A stretch of DNA of 64,000 nt from an uncultured Ignavibacteria bacterium (GTDB lineage: Bacteria; Bacteroidota; Ignavibacteria; Tepidaquicellales; Tepidaquicellaceae). Positions 7,865-15,448 of this stretch are shown in pieces. Below the pieces are notes generated by a model. That model was not told the DNA's origin. It was given only the letters and a program-made list of their open reading frames with translations, and ran no database searches. The stretch is taken from the NCBI GenBank assembly GCA_937974175.1, contig CALJIG010000026.1, forward strand, positions 35,902-99,901, written 5' to 3'. Position 1 is the stretch's first letter; each line of letters begins with the position of its first letter. Position numbers and translations under genes: made by a program.

Positions 7865-9727
7865 ATGAAATATTTCACTTTTTTACTGCTAGTCTTTACT
7901 ACATTTTTTTCTAATTTTTTGTATGCCGACCCGCCGCCTGTTAGCATGTACAGAGGTAATTCAGAGCTTACCGGCGTGCTGGAAGGACAATCTTCCGTAA
8001 ATAAACTCAACGGTGTAAAATTTATTTTTGAAACAAAGGGAGCAATCCGAAGTAATCCTGCAATTGCAAACGGCATCATTTACTTCGGAAGCACAGACGG
8101 ATATTTTTACGCTATAGATGCTAAAAACGGTGAAGAAAAATGGAAATTCAAAACAAATGGAGCTGTAAGCTCCTCCCCTTCTATCGGAAATAACACAGTT
8201 TGGTTTTCAAGCAGAGATGGATATTTGTATTCTGTCGATGCATTAACAGGAAAAGAACTATGGAAAATTGAGCTTGGACAGGATTTAAATAATCATAACC
8301 TATGGGATTTCTATCTTTCATCTCCAAATATTGTTGATGAAGTTTTATACATCGGAAGCGCTGACGGAAATTTATATGCAATTGATATAACATCTAAAAA
8401 TGTAAAATGGAAGTACAATTGCGGAGCGAAGATAAGAACTACTCCTGCTATTTCCGGTGATGCAGTTTATTTTGGTGCAATAAACGGAAATTTTTATGCA
8501 ATCAATAAAGATAACGGAAATGAAAAATGGAAGTTCGCAACTGAGGGAGCATCAATAAAATTTGAAGAAGCAGGGACGGACAGAAGCGGTATTTATTGTT
8601 CCCCTTCAGTTTCTTCACAGTACGGAGTTGTAACTTTCGGCGCGCGCGATGGTATTTTATACGCTGTGAATGTAAGTGACGGTACACTGAAATGGAAAAT
8701 TAACCATGAAGGTCCGTGGGTACTTTCTACAGCAATTAAGGGAGAGAATGTTTTTGCAGGAAGCGGAAGCGATGCTCTTGTTCAATGCCTTGATATTAAC
8801 ACAGGAGTTGAGAAATGGAAATTCCAGGCCACTAATATGGTATTCTCCTCTATATCACTTATTGAAGATGCGCTTTACTTCAATGACCTTATAGGAAATG
8901 TATATGCAGTTGATAACACAAGCGGAGAGCAGATATGGTGCTTTCCTCTGGGAAGCAGAGCGATGTCAACACCTGTTGTTTCGGATGGAATAGTATATTG
9001 CAGCAGTGATGACGGAAATCTATATGCCCTTGAAGGCAAGCCATCTGACGGAACTAAAAAATCTACTGCAAGAAAGATTGTTTATTGGGAAGGAAATAAA
9101 ACCGATATGGCGTTTAGTAATTTTCCACTGAGTACAGGTATGTTCATAAGAGATTACTTTACTTCTTCAGGATATGAACTTATGGATGCAAAAAAACTTG
9201 AAGATTTTATCAAGGAGCAGATTAGTTTTAAAACACCAAGCGTAATTGTATTTGCAGATAACAAAGTTCCCACTACTATTGCAAATGAAAAGAATGAAAA
9301 CGCGCTAATAAGAAAATACCTGAATGCGAACGGCAAAGTAGTTTTTTTTGCACCTAATCCGTTGATGTATGTACGCAACGATACAGTACCGGGCGGGCTT
9401 ACGGCAATTGATTATTCAATACCTGAAAAAGTTTTTGGAATGAAATTTATTCCGGGACGATTTGTAAATAGTTTCTCCCCTTCTTTCCCGACTGAAGAAG
9501 GACGGCAATTGGGACTCAGAAATTTCTGGACAAGTTATTACGCCACAGACCCCGGCGAAGTTACTACAGTACTTGCCAAGGATGAATTCGGCATGGCAGC
9601 TAGCTGGATAAAAAATTACGGCGGACCTGAAGGAACAGGTCTAGTTCAGCTTACGCTTGCCAAGTTGATTAGCCAGATTGACTTAGCCCCGTTCAAATCA
9701 GTAATCGAATACGGCATAGACTGGTAA
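7865..9727 (+). CDS. Exported PQQ-type beta-propeller protein with an extra C-terminal domain
   Basis: A 620-aa protein with signal peptide 1-21 (ends Leu-Tyr-Ala). Residues ~45-400 hold about eight repeats of the form Gly-x-Leu-Tyr-Ala-(Ile/Val)-Asp-x-x-(Ser/Asn)-Gly-x-x-x-Trp, the PQQ/BamB-like propeller signature. From ~410 on there is a separate domain without propeller repeats (Lys-Ile-Val-Tyr-Trp-Glu-Gly onwards, with Val-Ile-Val-Phe-Ala-Asp and Val-Val-Phe-Phe-Ala-Pro strands) that looks alpha/beta, perhaps a flavodoxin or class-I-GATase-like fold. No T9SS tail is present. It may be a periplasmic scaffold; I cannot tell whether it binds PQQ. A terminator follows. Confidence 0.85.
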   Translation: MKYFTFLLLVFTTFFSNFLYADPPPVSMYRGNSELTGVLEGQSSVNKLNGVKFIFETKGAIRSNPAIANGIIYFGSTDGYFYAIDAKNGEEKWKFKTNGAVSSSPSIGNNTVWFSSRDGYLYSVDALTGKELWKIELGQDLNNHNLWDFYLSSPNIVDEVLYIGSADGNLYAIDITSKNVKWKYNCGAKIRTTPAISGDAVYFGAINGNFYAINKDNGNEKWKFATEGASIKFEEAGTDRSGIYCSPSVSSQYGVVTFGARDGILYAVNVSDGTLKWKINHEGPWVLSTAIKGENVFAGSGSDALVQCLDINTGVEKWKFQATNMVFSSISLIEDALYFNDLIGNVYAVDNTSGEQIWCFPLGSRAMSTPVVSDGIVYCSSDDGNLYALEGKPSDGTKKSTARKIVYWEGNKTDMAFSNFPLSTGMFIRDYFTSSGYELMDAKKLEDFIKEQISFKTPSVIVFADNKVPTTIANEKNENALIRKYLNANGKVVFFAPNPLMYVRNDTVPGGLTAIDYSIPEKVFGMKFIPGRFVNSFSPSFPTEEGRQLGLRNFWTSYYATDPGEVTTVLAKDEFGMAASWIKNYGGPEGTGLVQLTLAKLISQIDLAPFKSVIEYGIDW

Positions 9728-9753
9728 AATAAATTTATTTATAAATATTCAGC

Positions 9754-9790
9754 AGCCTCTTTCATACTAAAAAAGAAGGGGGCTTTTTTT
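9754..9790 (+). terminator. Rho-independent terminator after the PQQ-propeller gene
   Basis: AGCCTCTTTC (9754-9763) pairs with GAAGGGGGCT with two G-U pairs, and a run of seven T follows. It lies 26 bases after the stop codon. Confidence 0.85.
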
Positions 9791-9891
9791 ACTTCCCCTA
9801 TTCTTGAAACCTTCTTTTGGCTGCGAAAGTCTAAACCACCATCAAGGGCGCATTTGGATAATCTGCCCGCTAATTATCAATAATTATTTAT

Positions 9892-10842
9892 ATGAAATCT
9901 TTTTTTTCATCTCTACTGCTTTTAGTTGTACTTTTAATAATCCCCTCATTATTAAAAGCACAAATACCAAAACATTTAACTCCTGAACCGGATAAGACTC
10001 CGTTTATTTTTAATGACGTTTCGAATTTTATAAAAGCATATGAAATACTTGCGGAAAATCATGACACAGCCGATGTTCTTCAGAAACATTATTTTGATAA
10101 AGGAAGTCCCGGTCTGAAAGCGTATGCAAAAAGATACGCACTTACGCCAGAAGTTTTGATAGTGGCAATAAGAAAAAATCCTGAGGTGTACAGATCCGTG
10201 AATCAACTTCCCGAGCTAATCAAAGGTGAGCTTGACGGCTATCTGACAGCATTCGGAAAACTTAAAGAATATATTTCCGGCGCATTATTTCCTCCGGTTT
10301 ATTTTCTGGTAGCGGATTTATCCGGGATCGGTACTGTATCCGAAGAAGGATTACAAATTTCTGTTGAAAAATGGAAACCCAACAATGTGCTAAAGCACAC
10401 TGCATTGGTAACTCACGAAATGACTCATTATCAACAGGCAATGCTAACGGGACCTGAGAATTATGTTGCAATTTACGGTAAAGAGAAATCTTTACTTGCA
10501 CTCACTATCAGGGAAGGCGTTGCAGAATTTTTTGCTGAGTTAATTACCGGAGCATACACACAGGAAAACGCCCGAAAATATGTTGAGGAAAATGAAGCTG
10601 ACTTGTGGAGTAAATTTCAATTGGAAATGTCAAACAAAGAAACCGGAGAATGGATGTGGGTAAAGCCAAATGACAGTGCAATTCCGGAAGATGCCGGATA
10701 TGTGTTCGGCGCAATGATTGTAAAATCGTATTATGATAATTCGGAGAACAAAAAATCAGCAATAAAAGAGATACTTTCCGTAACTGACTATCCTCTTTTT
10801 CTTGAAAAAAGCAAATATGCTTCTAAATTTATAAAGAAATAG
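9892..10842 (+). CDS. Exported putative zinc metallopeptidase (HExxH), GldB/DUF2268-like
   Basis: A 316-aa protein with signal peptide 1-23 (ends Leu-Lys-Ala). A zinc motif His175-Glu-Met-Thr-His179 follows a hydrophobic strand. Glu208-Gly-Val-Ala-Glu212 about 30 residues later supplies a likely third ligand, the gluzincin arrangement. The region resembles DUF2268/GldB-related Zn-protease-like proteins of Bacteroidota, but I hold that family name loosely. No T9SS tail is seen, so it probably stays in the periplasm or at a membrane face. It precedes two small secreted T9SS proteins on the same strand, though a hairpin separates them. Substrate is unknown. Confidence 0.7.
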   Translation: MKSFFSSLLLLVVLLIIPSLLKAQIPKHLTPEPDKTPFIFNDVSNFIKAYEILAENHDTADVLQKHYFDKGSPGLKAYAKRYALTPEVLIVAIRKNPEVYRSVNQLPELIKGELDGYLTAFGKLKEYISGALFPPVYFLVADLSGIGTVSEEGLQISVEKWKPNNVLKHTALVTHEMTHYQQAMLTGPENYVAIYGKEKSLLALTIREGVAEFFAELITGAYTQENARKYVEENEADLWSKFQLEMSNKETGEWMWVKPNDSAIPEDAGYVFGAMIVKSYYDNSENKKSAIKEILSVTDYPLFLEKSKYASKFIKK

Positions 10843-10859
10843 CCTCCAAAAAAATTAAA

Positions 10860-10905
10860 AACCCTCCTTTGGAATAGTAACTGAAAATATCAGGAAAGGA
10901 GGGTT
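10860..10905 (+). terminator. Long-loop hairpin after the metallopeptidase gene
   Basis: AACCCTCCTTT (10860-10870) and AAAGGAGGGTT (10895-10905) form a perfect 11-bp stem with a 24-nt loop. There is no T-tract, only TATAATAAT, so terminator function is uncertain. The stretch 10906-11091 holds no gene that I can see. Confidence 0.5.
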
Positions 10906-11091
10906 ATAATAATCTCAATACTTCCAAATTAGTATTAAATTTTAATTCAAATAATACGTCTAATTAAAGTAGGCTATTTTGCAGAACAAGCTGAAAATAT
11001 GCTCAATACGTAATAGATGTCTACAAAATGCGACAAAATTAGTAATTAATGCTATTGACAATAAATATTAATATTATTATTTTTCTCTAAG

Positions 11092-11481
11092 ATGATTAAA
11101 AGGATTTCCATATTATTCATTGCAATGTTTTTTATTTTTAGCGCTTTAGGGGTAGCTAATACTAAAACACATTCAAAATTCTCAAACGGTAAGGGTTCCG
11201 GTGCAGGTTCGTATTCAGACGATTACAGACTGTATCAGAACTACCCAAATCCTTTCAATCCATCTACAATAATCGGTTTTAAGTTGAATACCAGCGGATA
11301 TGTTTCCTTAAAAGTATATAACTTAGTAGGCAACGTAGTAGCAACTTTAATCGGAGAGTATAAACAACAAGGAAATTATGAAGTGGAATTTGACGCTTCT
11401 AACCTTACGGCAGGTGTTTATCTCTACAAATTACAAATCAATGATTTTAGTTCGGTAAAGCGCATGACGCTTATCAAATAA
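11092..11481 (+). CDS. Mini T9SS protein: signal peptide plus sorting domain only
   Basis: A 129-aa protein. Residues 1-22 are a signal peptide, about 23-42 form a Gly/Ser/Lys-rich linker, and from about 45 on the whole chain is a T9SS type A sorting domain: Tyr-Gln-Asn-Tyr-Pro-Asn-Pro-Phe-Asn-Pro, Val-Tyr-Asn-Leu-Val-Gly, Leu-Thr-Ala-Gly-Val-Tyr, terminal Lys-Arg-Met-Thr-Leu-Ile-Lys. There is no passenger domain. The frame is intact with no degraded upstream coding, so it reads as a real small gene rather than a truncated end. It could be a surface filler, a competitor for sorting machinery, or the remnant of a larger cargo gene. Confidence 0.8.
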   Translation: MIKRISILFIAMFFIFSALGVANTKTHSKFSNGKGSGAGSYSDDYRLYQNYPNPFNPSTIIGFKLNTSGYVSLKVYNLVGNVVATLIGEYKQQGNYEVEFDASNLTAGVYLYKLQINDFSSVKRMTLIK

Positions 11482-11531
11482 AAAATCCGGTTTAGTAATT
11501 TATCCTCATTCTAAAAAACAAAAACGACATA

Positions 11532-12443
11532 ATGATCACAAAACTTACTTATGCCCTTGCAGCATTTCTATGCTTTTTTTATTCTACCTCAGCATTCTCT
11601 CAACCAATTGAATACGATACATTCGATAAAAAAGCTCTTCCAAACTGGACCTGGGGCGGTCTTGACATGAAGTATTCTCATGAAACCGATAACGTTGAAA
11701 ACGGTTTCGCTGAACTCATCAATAACGAAAATCTTAAACCAAATGCCTACATTGGAAAAATTACCAAGTACTCACCTATCCTGTTAGTTTCCGGTAATTT
11801 TTTAAATGTAATGCTTAAAGGTGTAAAGAACGATGTTACTGTAAAAATTCAGGTTTTATACGATGTTGATAACAACGCTCAGTACAATGCAGATCAGGAT
11901 ATAATGCTTGAATCAAAACCATTCACACTTAATTTCGACGGCTGGAAAGAAGTTAAAATTAAGCTTGATGAAGAAAACTTTAAGCTCATCTCTAACTACA
12001 AAGATGACTTCACTGTAACTGAAGAAGACGCTTTAGGAATTCAATTAGAATTTGAAGCAGGAGCAAATTATAAAGAAGGAAAATTTGAATCAGGTATTGC
12101 TTTAGTTTCTCAAATCCCAAGCAAAGATAATCTTTCTTCAATGCCAAAGTATGAAAAACAAGATACGAATAAAGAGAAGGAGTCTTACTTCAAAGCAAAG
12201 AATTATCCGAATCCGTTCAATCCTACAACAACAATTTCATTCACACTTACAGATGCAACAAGCGTAGAGCTTACAGTCTATGACAGACTAGGAAGAGATG
12301 TTGTGCAGCTTCTTAACTCAAGTTTAAGCGCAGGAACGCATACTGTTGAATTTAATGCTTCTCAGTATCCAAGCGGAATTTACTTCTACAGAATTAAAAC
12401 TCCTGAAAGAACAGAAGTAAGAAAGATGATATTATCTAAGTAA
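11532..12443 (+). CDS. Secreted T9SS protein with a beta-sandwich (possibly carbohydrate-binding) domain
   Basis: A 303-aa protein with signal peptide 1-23 (ends Ala-Phe-Ser). Residues ~25-195 look like a beta-sandwich: hydrophobic/polar alternation, Val-Lys-Ile-Gln-Val-Leu, and Gly-Trp-Lys-Glu-Val-Lys-Ile. They recall galactose-binding-type jelly rolls, but no catalytic motif is visible. A linker rich in Lys and Glu precedes the T9SS type A tail (YPNPFNP at about 225, terminal Arg-Lys-Met-Ile-Leu-Ser-Lys). It starts 50 bases after the mini T9SS gene, so the two are probably co-transcribed. Carbohydrate binding is an inference. Confidence 0.75.
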   Translation: MITKLTYALAAFLCFFYSTSAFSQPIEYDTFDKKALPNWTWGGLDMKYSHETDNVENGFAELINNENLKPNAYIGKITKYSPILLVSGNFLNVMLKGVKNDVTVKIQVLYDVDNNAQYNADQDIMLESKPFTLNFDGWKEVKIKLDEENFKLISNYKDDFTVTEEDALGIQLEFEAGANYKEGKFESGIALVSQIPSKDNLSSMPKYEKQDTNKEKESYFKAKNYPNPFNPTTTISFTLTDATSVELTVYDRLGRDVVQLLNSSLSAGTHTVEFNASQYPSGIYFYRIKTPERTEVRKMILSK

Positions 12444-12483
12444 TACTTTCTAAATAAAAAGTTTCTTTGTGTAAAAAACGAGA

Positions 12484-12519
12484 AAGCCCGTTATGAGATA
12501 TTCGTAACGGGCTTTTTTG
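12484..12519 (+). terminator. Rho-independent terminator after the T9SS gene pair
   Basis: The 10-bp stem AAGCCCGTTA/TAACGGGCTT (12484-12493, 12505-12514) is followed by a T-tract. Confidence 0.9.
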
Positions 12520-12532
12520 TATTGTCACATAT

Positions 12533-12570
12533 AAAAAAAGCTCATTCCATTTTCACAGAATGAGCTTTTT
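12533..12570. terminator. Bidirectional terminator between the T9SS pair and the catalase operon
   Basis: AAAAGCTCATTC and GAATGAGCTTTT form a 12-bp stem with A/T tracts on both sides. On the minus strand it ends the katA transcript, just after the small gene at 12595. A near-identical hairpin lies at 15384. Confidence 0.85.
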
Positions 12571-12594
12571 ATTATTTATTTGGTACCTCGTTAC

Positions 12595-12765
12595 TTATTT
12601 ATCCAGCTTATCACTAACTTTGTTAATCTGTTCCTGTAAATCCATCAGTTTTTCATATAGCACTACATCATTTAAATTGGTTTCATAAAATCTCGGCTCT
12701 GAATCCATCTGAAGTTTGCCCAGCTTCTCATTGAATTCCTTTTTTGCCTTTGAAAGATTTTCCAT
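12595..12765 (-). CDS. Small charged helical protein downstream of katA
   Basis: A 56-aa ORF starting ATG at 12765 and ending TAA at 12595. It begins Met-Glu-Asn-Leu-Ser-Lys-Ala-Lys-Lys-Glu and has no signal peptide or Cys. Glu, Lys, Leu and Asp dominate, with two helical heptad-like stretches (Lys-Glu-Phe-Asn-Glu-Lys-Leu and Leu-Met-Asp-Leu-Gln-Glu-Gln-Ile). It begins 32 bases after the katA stop on the same strand and ends just before a bidirectional terminator, so it is likely co-transcribed with catalase. Function is unknown. It could be chance, but the position between stop and terminator favours a real gene. Confidence 0.55.
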   Translation of the reverse strand: MENLSKAKKEFNEKLGKLQMDSEPRFYETNLNDVVLYEKLMDLQEQINKVSDKLDK

Positions 12766-12797
12766 TGTTATATTTTTTATTTTCTAAAAAATGATTT

Positions 12798-14303
12798 TTA
12801 TACTTCCAGCGGTGGAACCATTGCCTTAGCATCTACAGGAAATTTCAATCCTTCCGCAATTCGCATTCCAAGCCCGGCATCTGCTCTGAAGAAATGGCAT
12901 AACTGCCTGCTGATAATCATATCTTTCTTCTCCCCTGTTATTCCGCTCATCGCACCTACAATATTATTAACAAGATTTTCTCTGTCTGTATCATTCATAG
13001 CCTTAGAGTACAATAATCCCGGCTGAGTATAATGGTCATCATCATTTCCTGCGCCCTTTTCATTGCGGTCATACCAGTAAGCAACATCTGAATCCAGCTC
13101 CATTGCCGGCTCTTTATAACTTTCATCTGCAACAATATCATCAAAGCTGTTTGGCGCATAGTTCGGACTGTCTCCGCCGTTTTCTGTTGTTGTCATCAAT
13201 CCGTCTCTCTGGTAGTTTGCAACCATAAACGGACATTTATTAACCGGTATATGCTCATAGTTCACTCCTAAACGGTATCTGTGGGCATCAGGATAAGATA
13301 ATATCCGTCCCTGAAGCATTTTATCAGGTGAATAGCCGATTCCATCTACAACGTGCGCAGGAGCGAATGCTGCCTGTTCTACATCGCGGAAATAATTTTT
13401 TGGAATTTCGTTCAATTCCATTTCACCAACATCCATCATAGGGAAATCTGCATGCGGCCATACTTTTGTTAAATCAAACGGATTCCATCTGAAACCCTTT
13501 GCCTCTTCATTTGTCATCACTTGTATTTTCAAAGTCCACTTCGGGAAATCTTTATTTTCAATTGCCTCGACTAAATCACGCTGTGCATGGTCAGCATCCT
13601 GTCCTTTCATTTCAACTGCTTCATCATTTGTGAAATTCTTTATCCCCTGCTTGGTTATAAAATGAAATTTAACCCATACTCTTTCATTATCTTTGTTAAT
13701 TAATGAAAAGGTATGGCTTCCGAAGCCGTGCATATTTCTGAATGAATAAGGTGTTCCTCTGTCGCTCATAAGAATCATTACCTGGTGAAGGCTTTCCGGA
13801 TTCAAGCTCCAGAAATCCCACATCATTGTCGGACTTTTACAGTTAGATTTCGGATCGCGTTTCTGTGTATGAATAAAATGAGAAAATTTCTTAGCATCTT
13901 TTATAAAAAATACCGGAGTATTATTGCCGACTAAATCCCAGTTCCCGTCTTCAGTATAAAATTTTAATGCAAATCCTCTTGGGTCTCTCTCTGTATCTGC
14001 GCTTCCCTTCTCGCCGCCAACAGTGCTGAACCGGGCAAACATCTTTGTCTGCTTCCCTATTTTAGAAAATATTTTAGCCTTTGTGTACTTTGTTATATCG
14101 TGTGTAACTGTGAATGTACCGAATGCACCTGCCCCTTTTGCATGAACAACTCTCTCCGGAATTCTCTCACGGTTAAAGTGAGCCATATCTTCATGCAAAA
14201 AATAGTCCTGCAGAAGTATAGGTCCGCGGCTGCCTGCCGTCATTGAGTTTTCGTATTCGAAGAAGGGCCGCCCGCTGGCTGTTGTTAATTTTTTCTTTTC
14301 CAT
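12798..14303 (-). CDS. katA: Monofunctional haem catalase
   Basis: A 501-aa small-subunit, haem-b type catalase converting hydrogen peroxide to water and oxygen. It carries the distal His54 (Val-Val-His-Ala-Lys-Gly-Ala-Gly), the distal Asn in Val-Gly-Asn-Asn-Thr-Pro (125-130) and the proximal haem ligand Tyr337 (Ser-Tyr-Pro-Asp-Ala-His-Arg). No extra C-terminal flavodoxin-like domain is present, so it is not the large KatE form. It is divergent from oxyR with a 130-bp shared control region, so peroxide induction by OxyR is very likely. A small gene follows at 12595. Confidence 0.97.
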   Translation of the reverse strand: MEKKKLTTASGRPFFEYENSMTAGSRGPILLQDYFLHEDMAHFNRERIPERVVHAKGAGAFGTFTVTHDITKYTKAKIFSKIGKQTKMFARFSTVGGEKGSADTERDPRGFALKFYTEDGNWDLVGNNTPVFFIKDAKKFSHFIHTQKRDPKSNCKSPTMMWDFWSLNPESLHQVMILMSDRGTPYSFRNMHGFGSHTFSLINKDNERVWVKFHFITKQGIKNFTNDEAVEMKGQDADHAQRDLVEAIENKDFPKWTLKIQVMTNEEAKGFRWNPFDLTKVWPHADFPMMDVGEMELNEIPKNYFRDVEQAAFAPAHVVDGIGYSPDKMLQGRILSYPDAHRYRLGVNYEHIPVNKCPFMVANYQRDGLMTTTENGGDSPNYAPNSFDDIVADESYKEPAMELDSDVAYWYDRNEKGAGNDDDHYTQPGLLYSKAMNDTDRENLVNNIVGAMSGITGEKKDMIISRQLCHFFRADAGLGMRIAEGLKFPVDAKAMVPPLEV

Positions 14304-14433
14304 AATTACAGATAAAATTCTTTAAGTGAATAAATTTTTAGTTACACAAAATTACTTACTTGATACTTATCAATCAAACTGATATAATTTATGAAGACAT
14401 AGATAAAATCTAATACTTTAAAAAGACATAATT
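14304..14433. promoter_or_regulatory. Shared katA-oxyR control region with candidate OxyR site
   Basis: This 130-bp AT-rich gap separates divergent katA and oxyR. The inverted repeat TATC-N9-GATA at 14368-14384, inside a longer imperfect dyad, fits the AT-rich LysR-type T-N11-A pattern bound by OxyR. The position suits autoregulation and katA induction. The site is a pattern match only. Confidence 0.45.
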
Positions 14434-15369
14434 ATGACACTACAACAGCTTGAATACATTATTGCAGTCGATAATTACAGGCATTTTCTGAGGGCAGCGG
14501 AGAAATGCTTCGTTACACAGGCAACTTTAAGCATGATGATTCAAAAGCTCGAAGAAGAGCTCGGAGTGAAAATATTTGACCGCAGCAAGCAGCCGGTAAA
14601 ACCGACAGTTGTAGGAATAAAGATAATTGCACAGGCTCGCAGAATTATTTCTGAATCTGAAAGGATAGAGGAAATCATCAAAGAAGAAAAAGGAGAAGTA
14701 AGCGGAGTATTAAAAATCGGAATTATCCCTACACTTGCGCCATATCTTGTTCCGCTTTTTTTAAGAGAGTTTACAATTGCCTATCCGTTGATAAAGCTTG
14801 TTATAAATGAGCACACCACTTCAGGTATTATTCAGGGATTAAAAAACGGGCAGCTTGATGCCGGAATTCTTGCAACTCCTTTGAATGATGTTTCATTAAA
14901 AGAAAAAATACTATTCTATGAAAAATATTACCTATACGTCAACGATAATGAGAAAGGGTTTAATAAACAATATGTACTTCCCTCTGATATTGATATAGAC
15001 AGACTATGGCTTTTGGAAGAAGGACATTGTATGCGTTCGCAGATATTAAATTTATGCGAACTTAAGAAACGTCATCAGGTAGATGAAAAACTTCACTACG
15101 AAGCAGGAAGCATTGAAACGTTAAAAAATCTGGTAGAAAAGAATTTCGGCATTACAATTATTCCCGAGCTTGCCACTTTCAATCTCAGCAAGCCTCAAAA
15201 AAAACGTATCCGTTACTTCAAAGCACCCACACCAGTGCGGGAAATAAGCACAGTCATTCACAGAGAATACGTGAAAGATAAATTGATAGAAGCACTGAAC
15301 GAAGTGATTTTGTCAGTAATTCCGGATGAACTAAAAAGCAGTAAGAAAGTGAATATACTTGAGATATAA
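14434..15369 (+). CDS. oxyR: Hydrogen-peroxide sensor OxyR (LysR family)
   Basis: A 311-aa LysR-type regulator. The N-terminal winged helix-turn-helix starts Met-Thr-Leu-Gln-Gln-Leu-Glu-Tyr-Ile and has Phe-Leu-Arg-Ala-Ala-Glu-Lys-Cys-Phe-Val-Thr-Gln. The effector domain carries the redox pair Cys199 (Glu-Glu-Gly-His-Cys-Met-Arg) and Cys208, the same numbering and context as the peroxide-sensing disulfide of E. coli OxyR. It should therefore switch on oxidation and activate the divergent katA. A bidirectional terminator separates it from the convergent BNR gene. Confidence 0.95.
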   Translation: MTLQQLEYIIAVDNYRHFLRAAEKCFVTQATLSMMIQKLEEELGVKIFDRSKQPVKPTVVGIKIIAQARRIISESERIEEIIKEEKGEVSGVLKIGIIPTLAPYLVPLFLREFTIAYPLIKLVINEHTTSGIIQGLKNGQLDAGILATPLNDVSLKEKILFYEKYYLYVNDNEKGFNKQYVLPSDIDIDRLWLLEEGHCMRSQILNLCELKKRHQVDEKLHYEAGSIETLKNLVEKNFGITIIPELATFNLSKPQKKRIRYFKAPTPVREISTVIHREYVKDKLIEALNEVILSVIPDELKSSKKVNILEI

Positions 15370-15383
15370 TTTTCATTTATAAA

Positions 15384-15420
15384 AAAAGCTCATCCCGGTT
15401 TCCCAAGATGAGCTTTTATT
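15384..15420. terminator. Bidirectional terminator between oxyR and the BNR gene
   Basis: AAAAGCTCATC (15384-15394) pairs with GATGAGCTTTT (15407-15417), with A and T tracts outside. The stem shares its core with the hairpin at 12533. Confidence 0.85.
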
Positions 15421-15448
15421 TTACTTATTACTTTCTACTTGTTACATA

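Noticed and set aside
7621..8079. 152-codon minus-strand ORF spanning the htrA 3' end and the PQQ gene 5' end
   Set aside because: It crosses a terminator and two real genes; antisense artefact.
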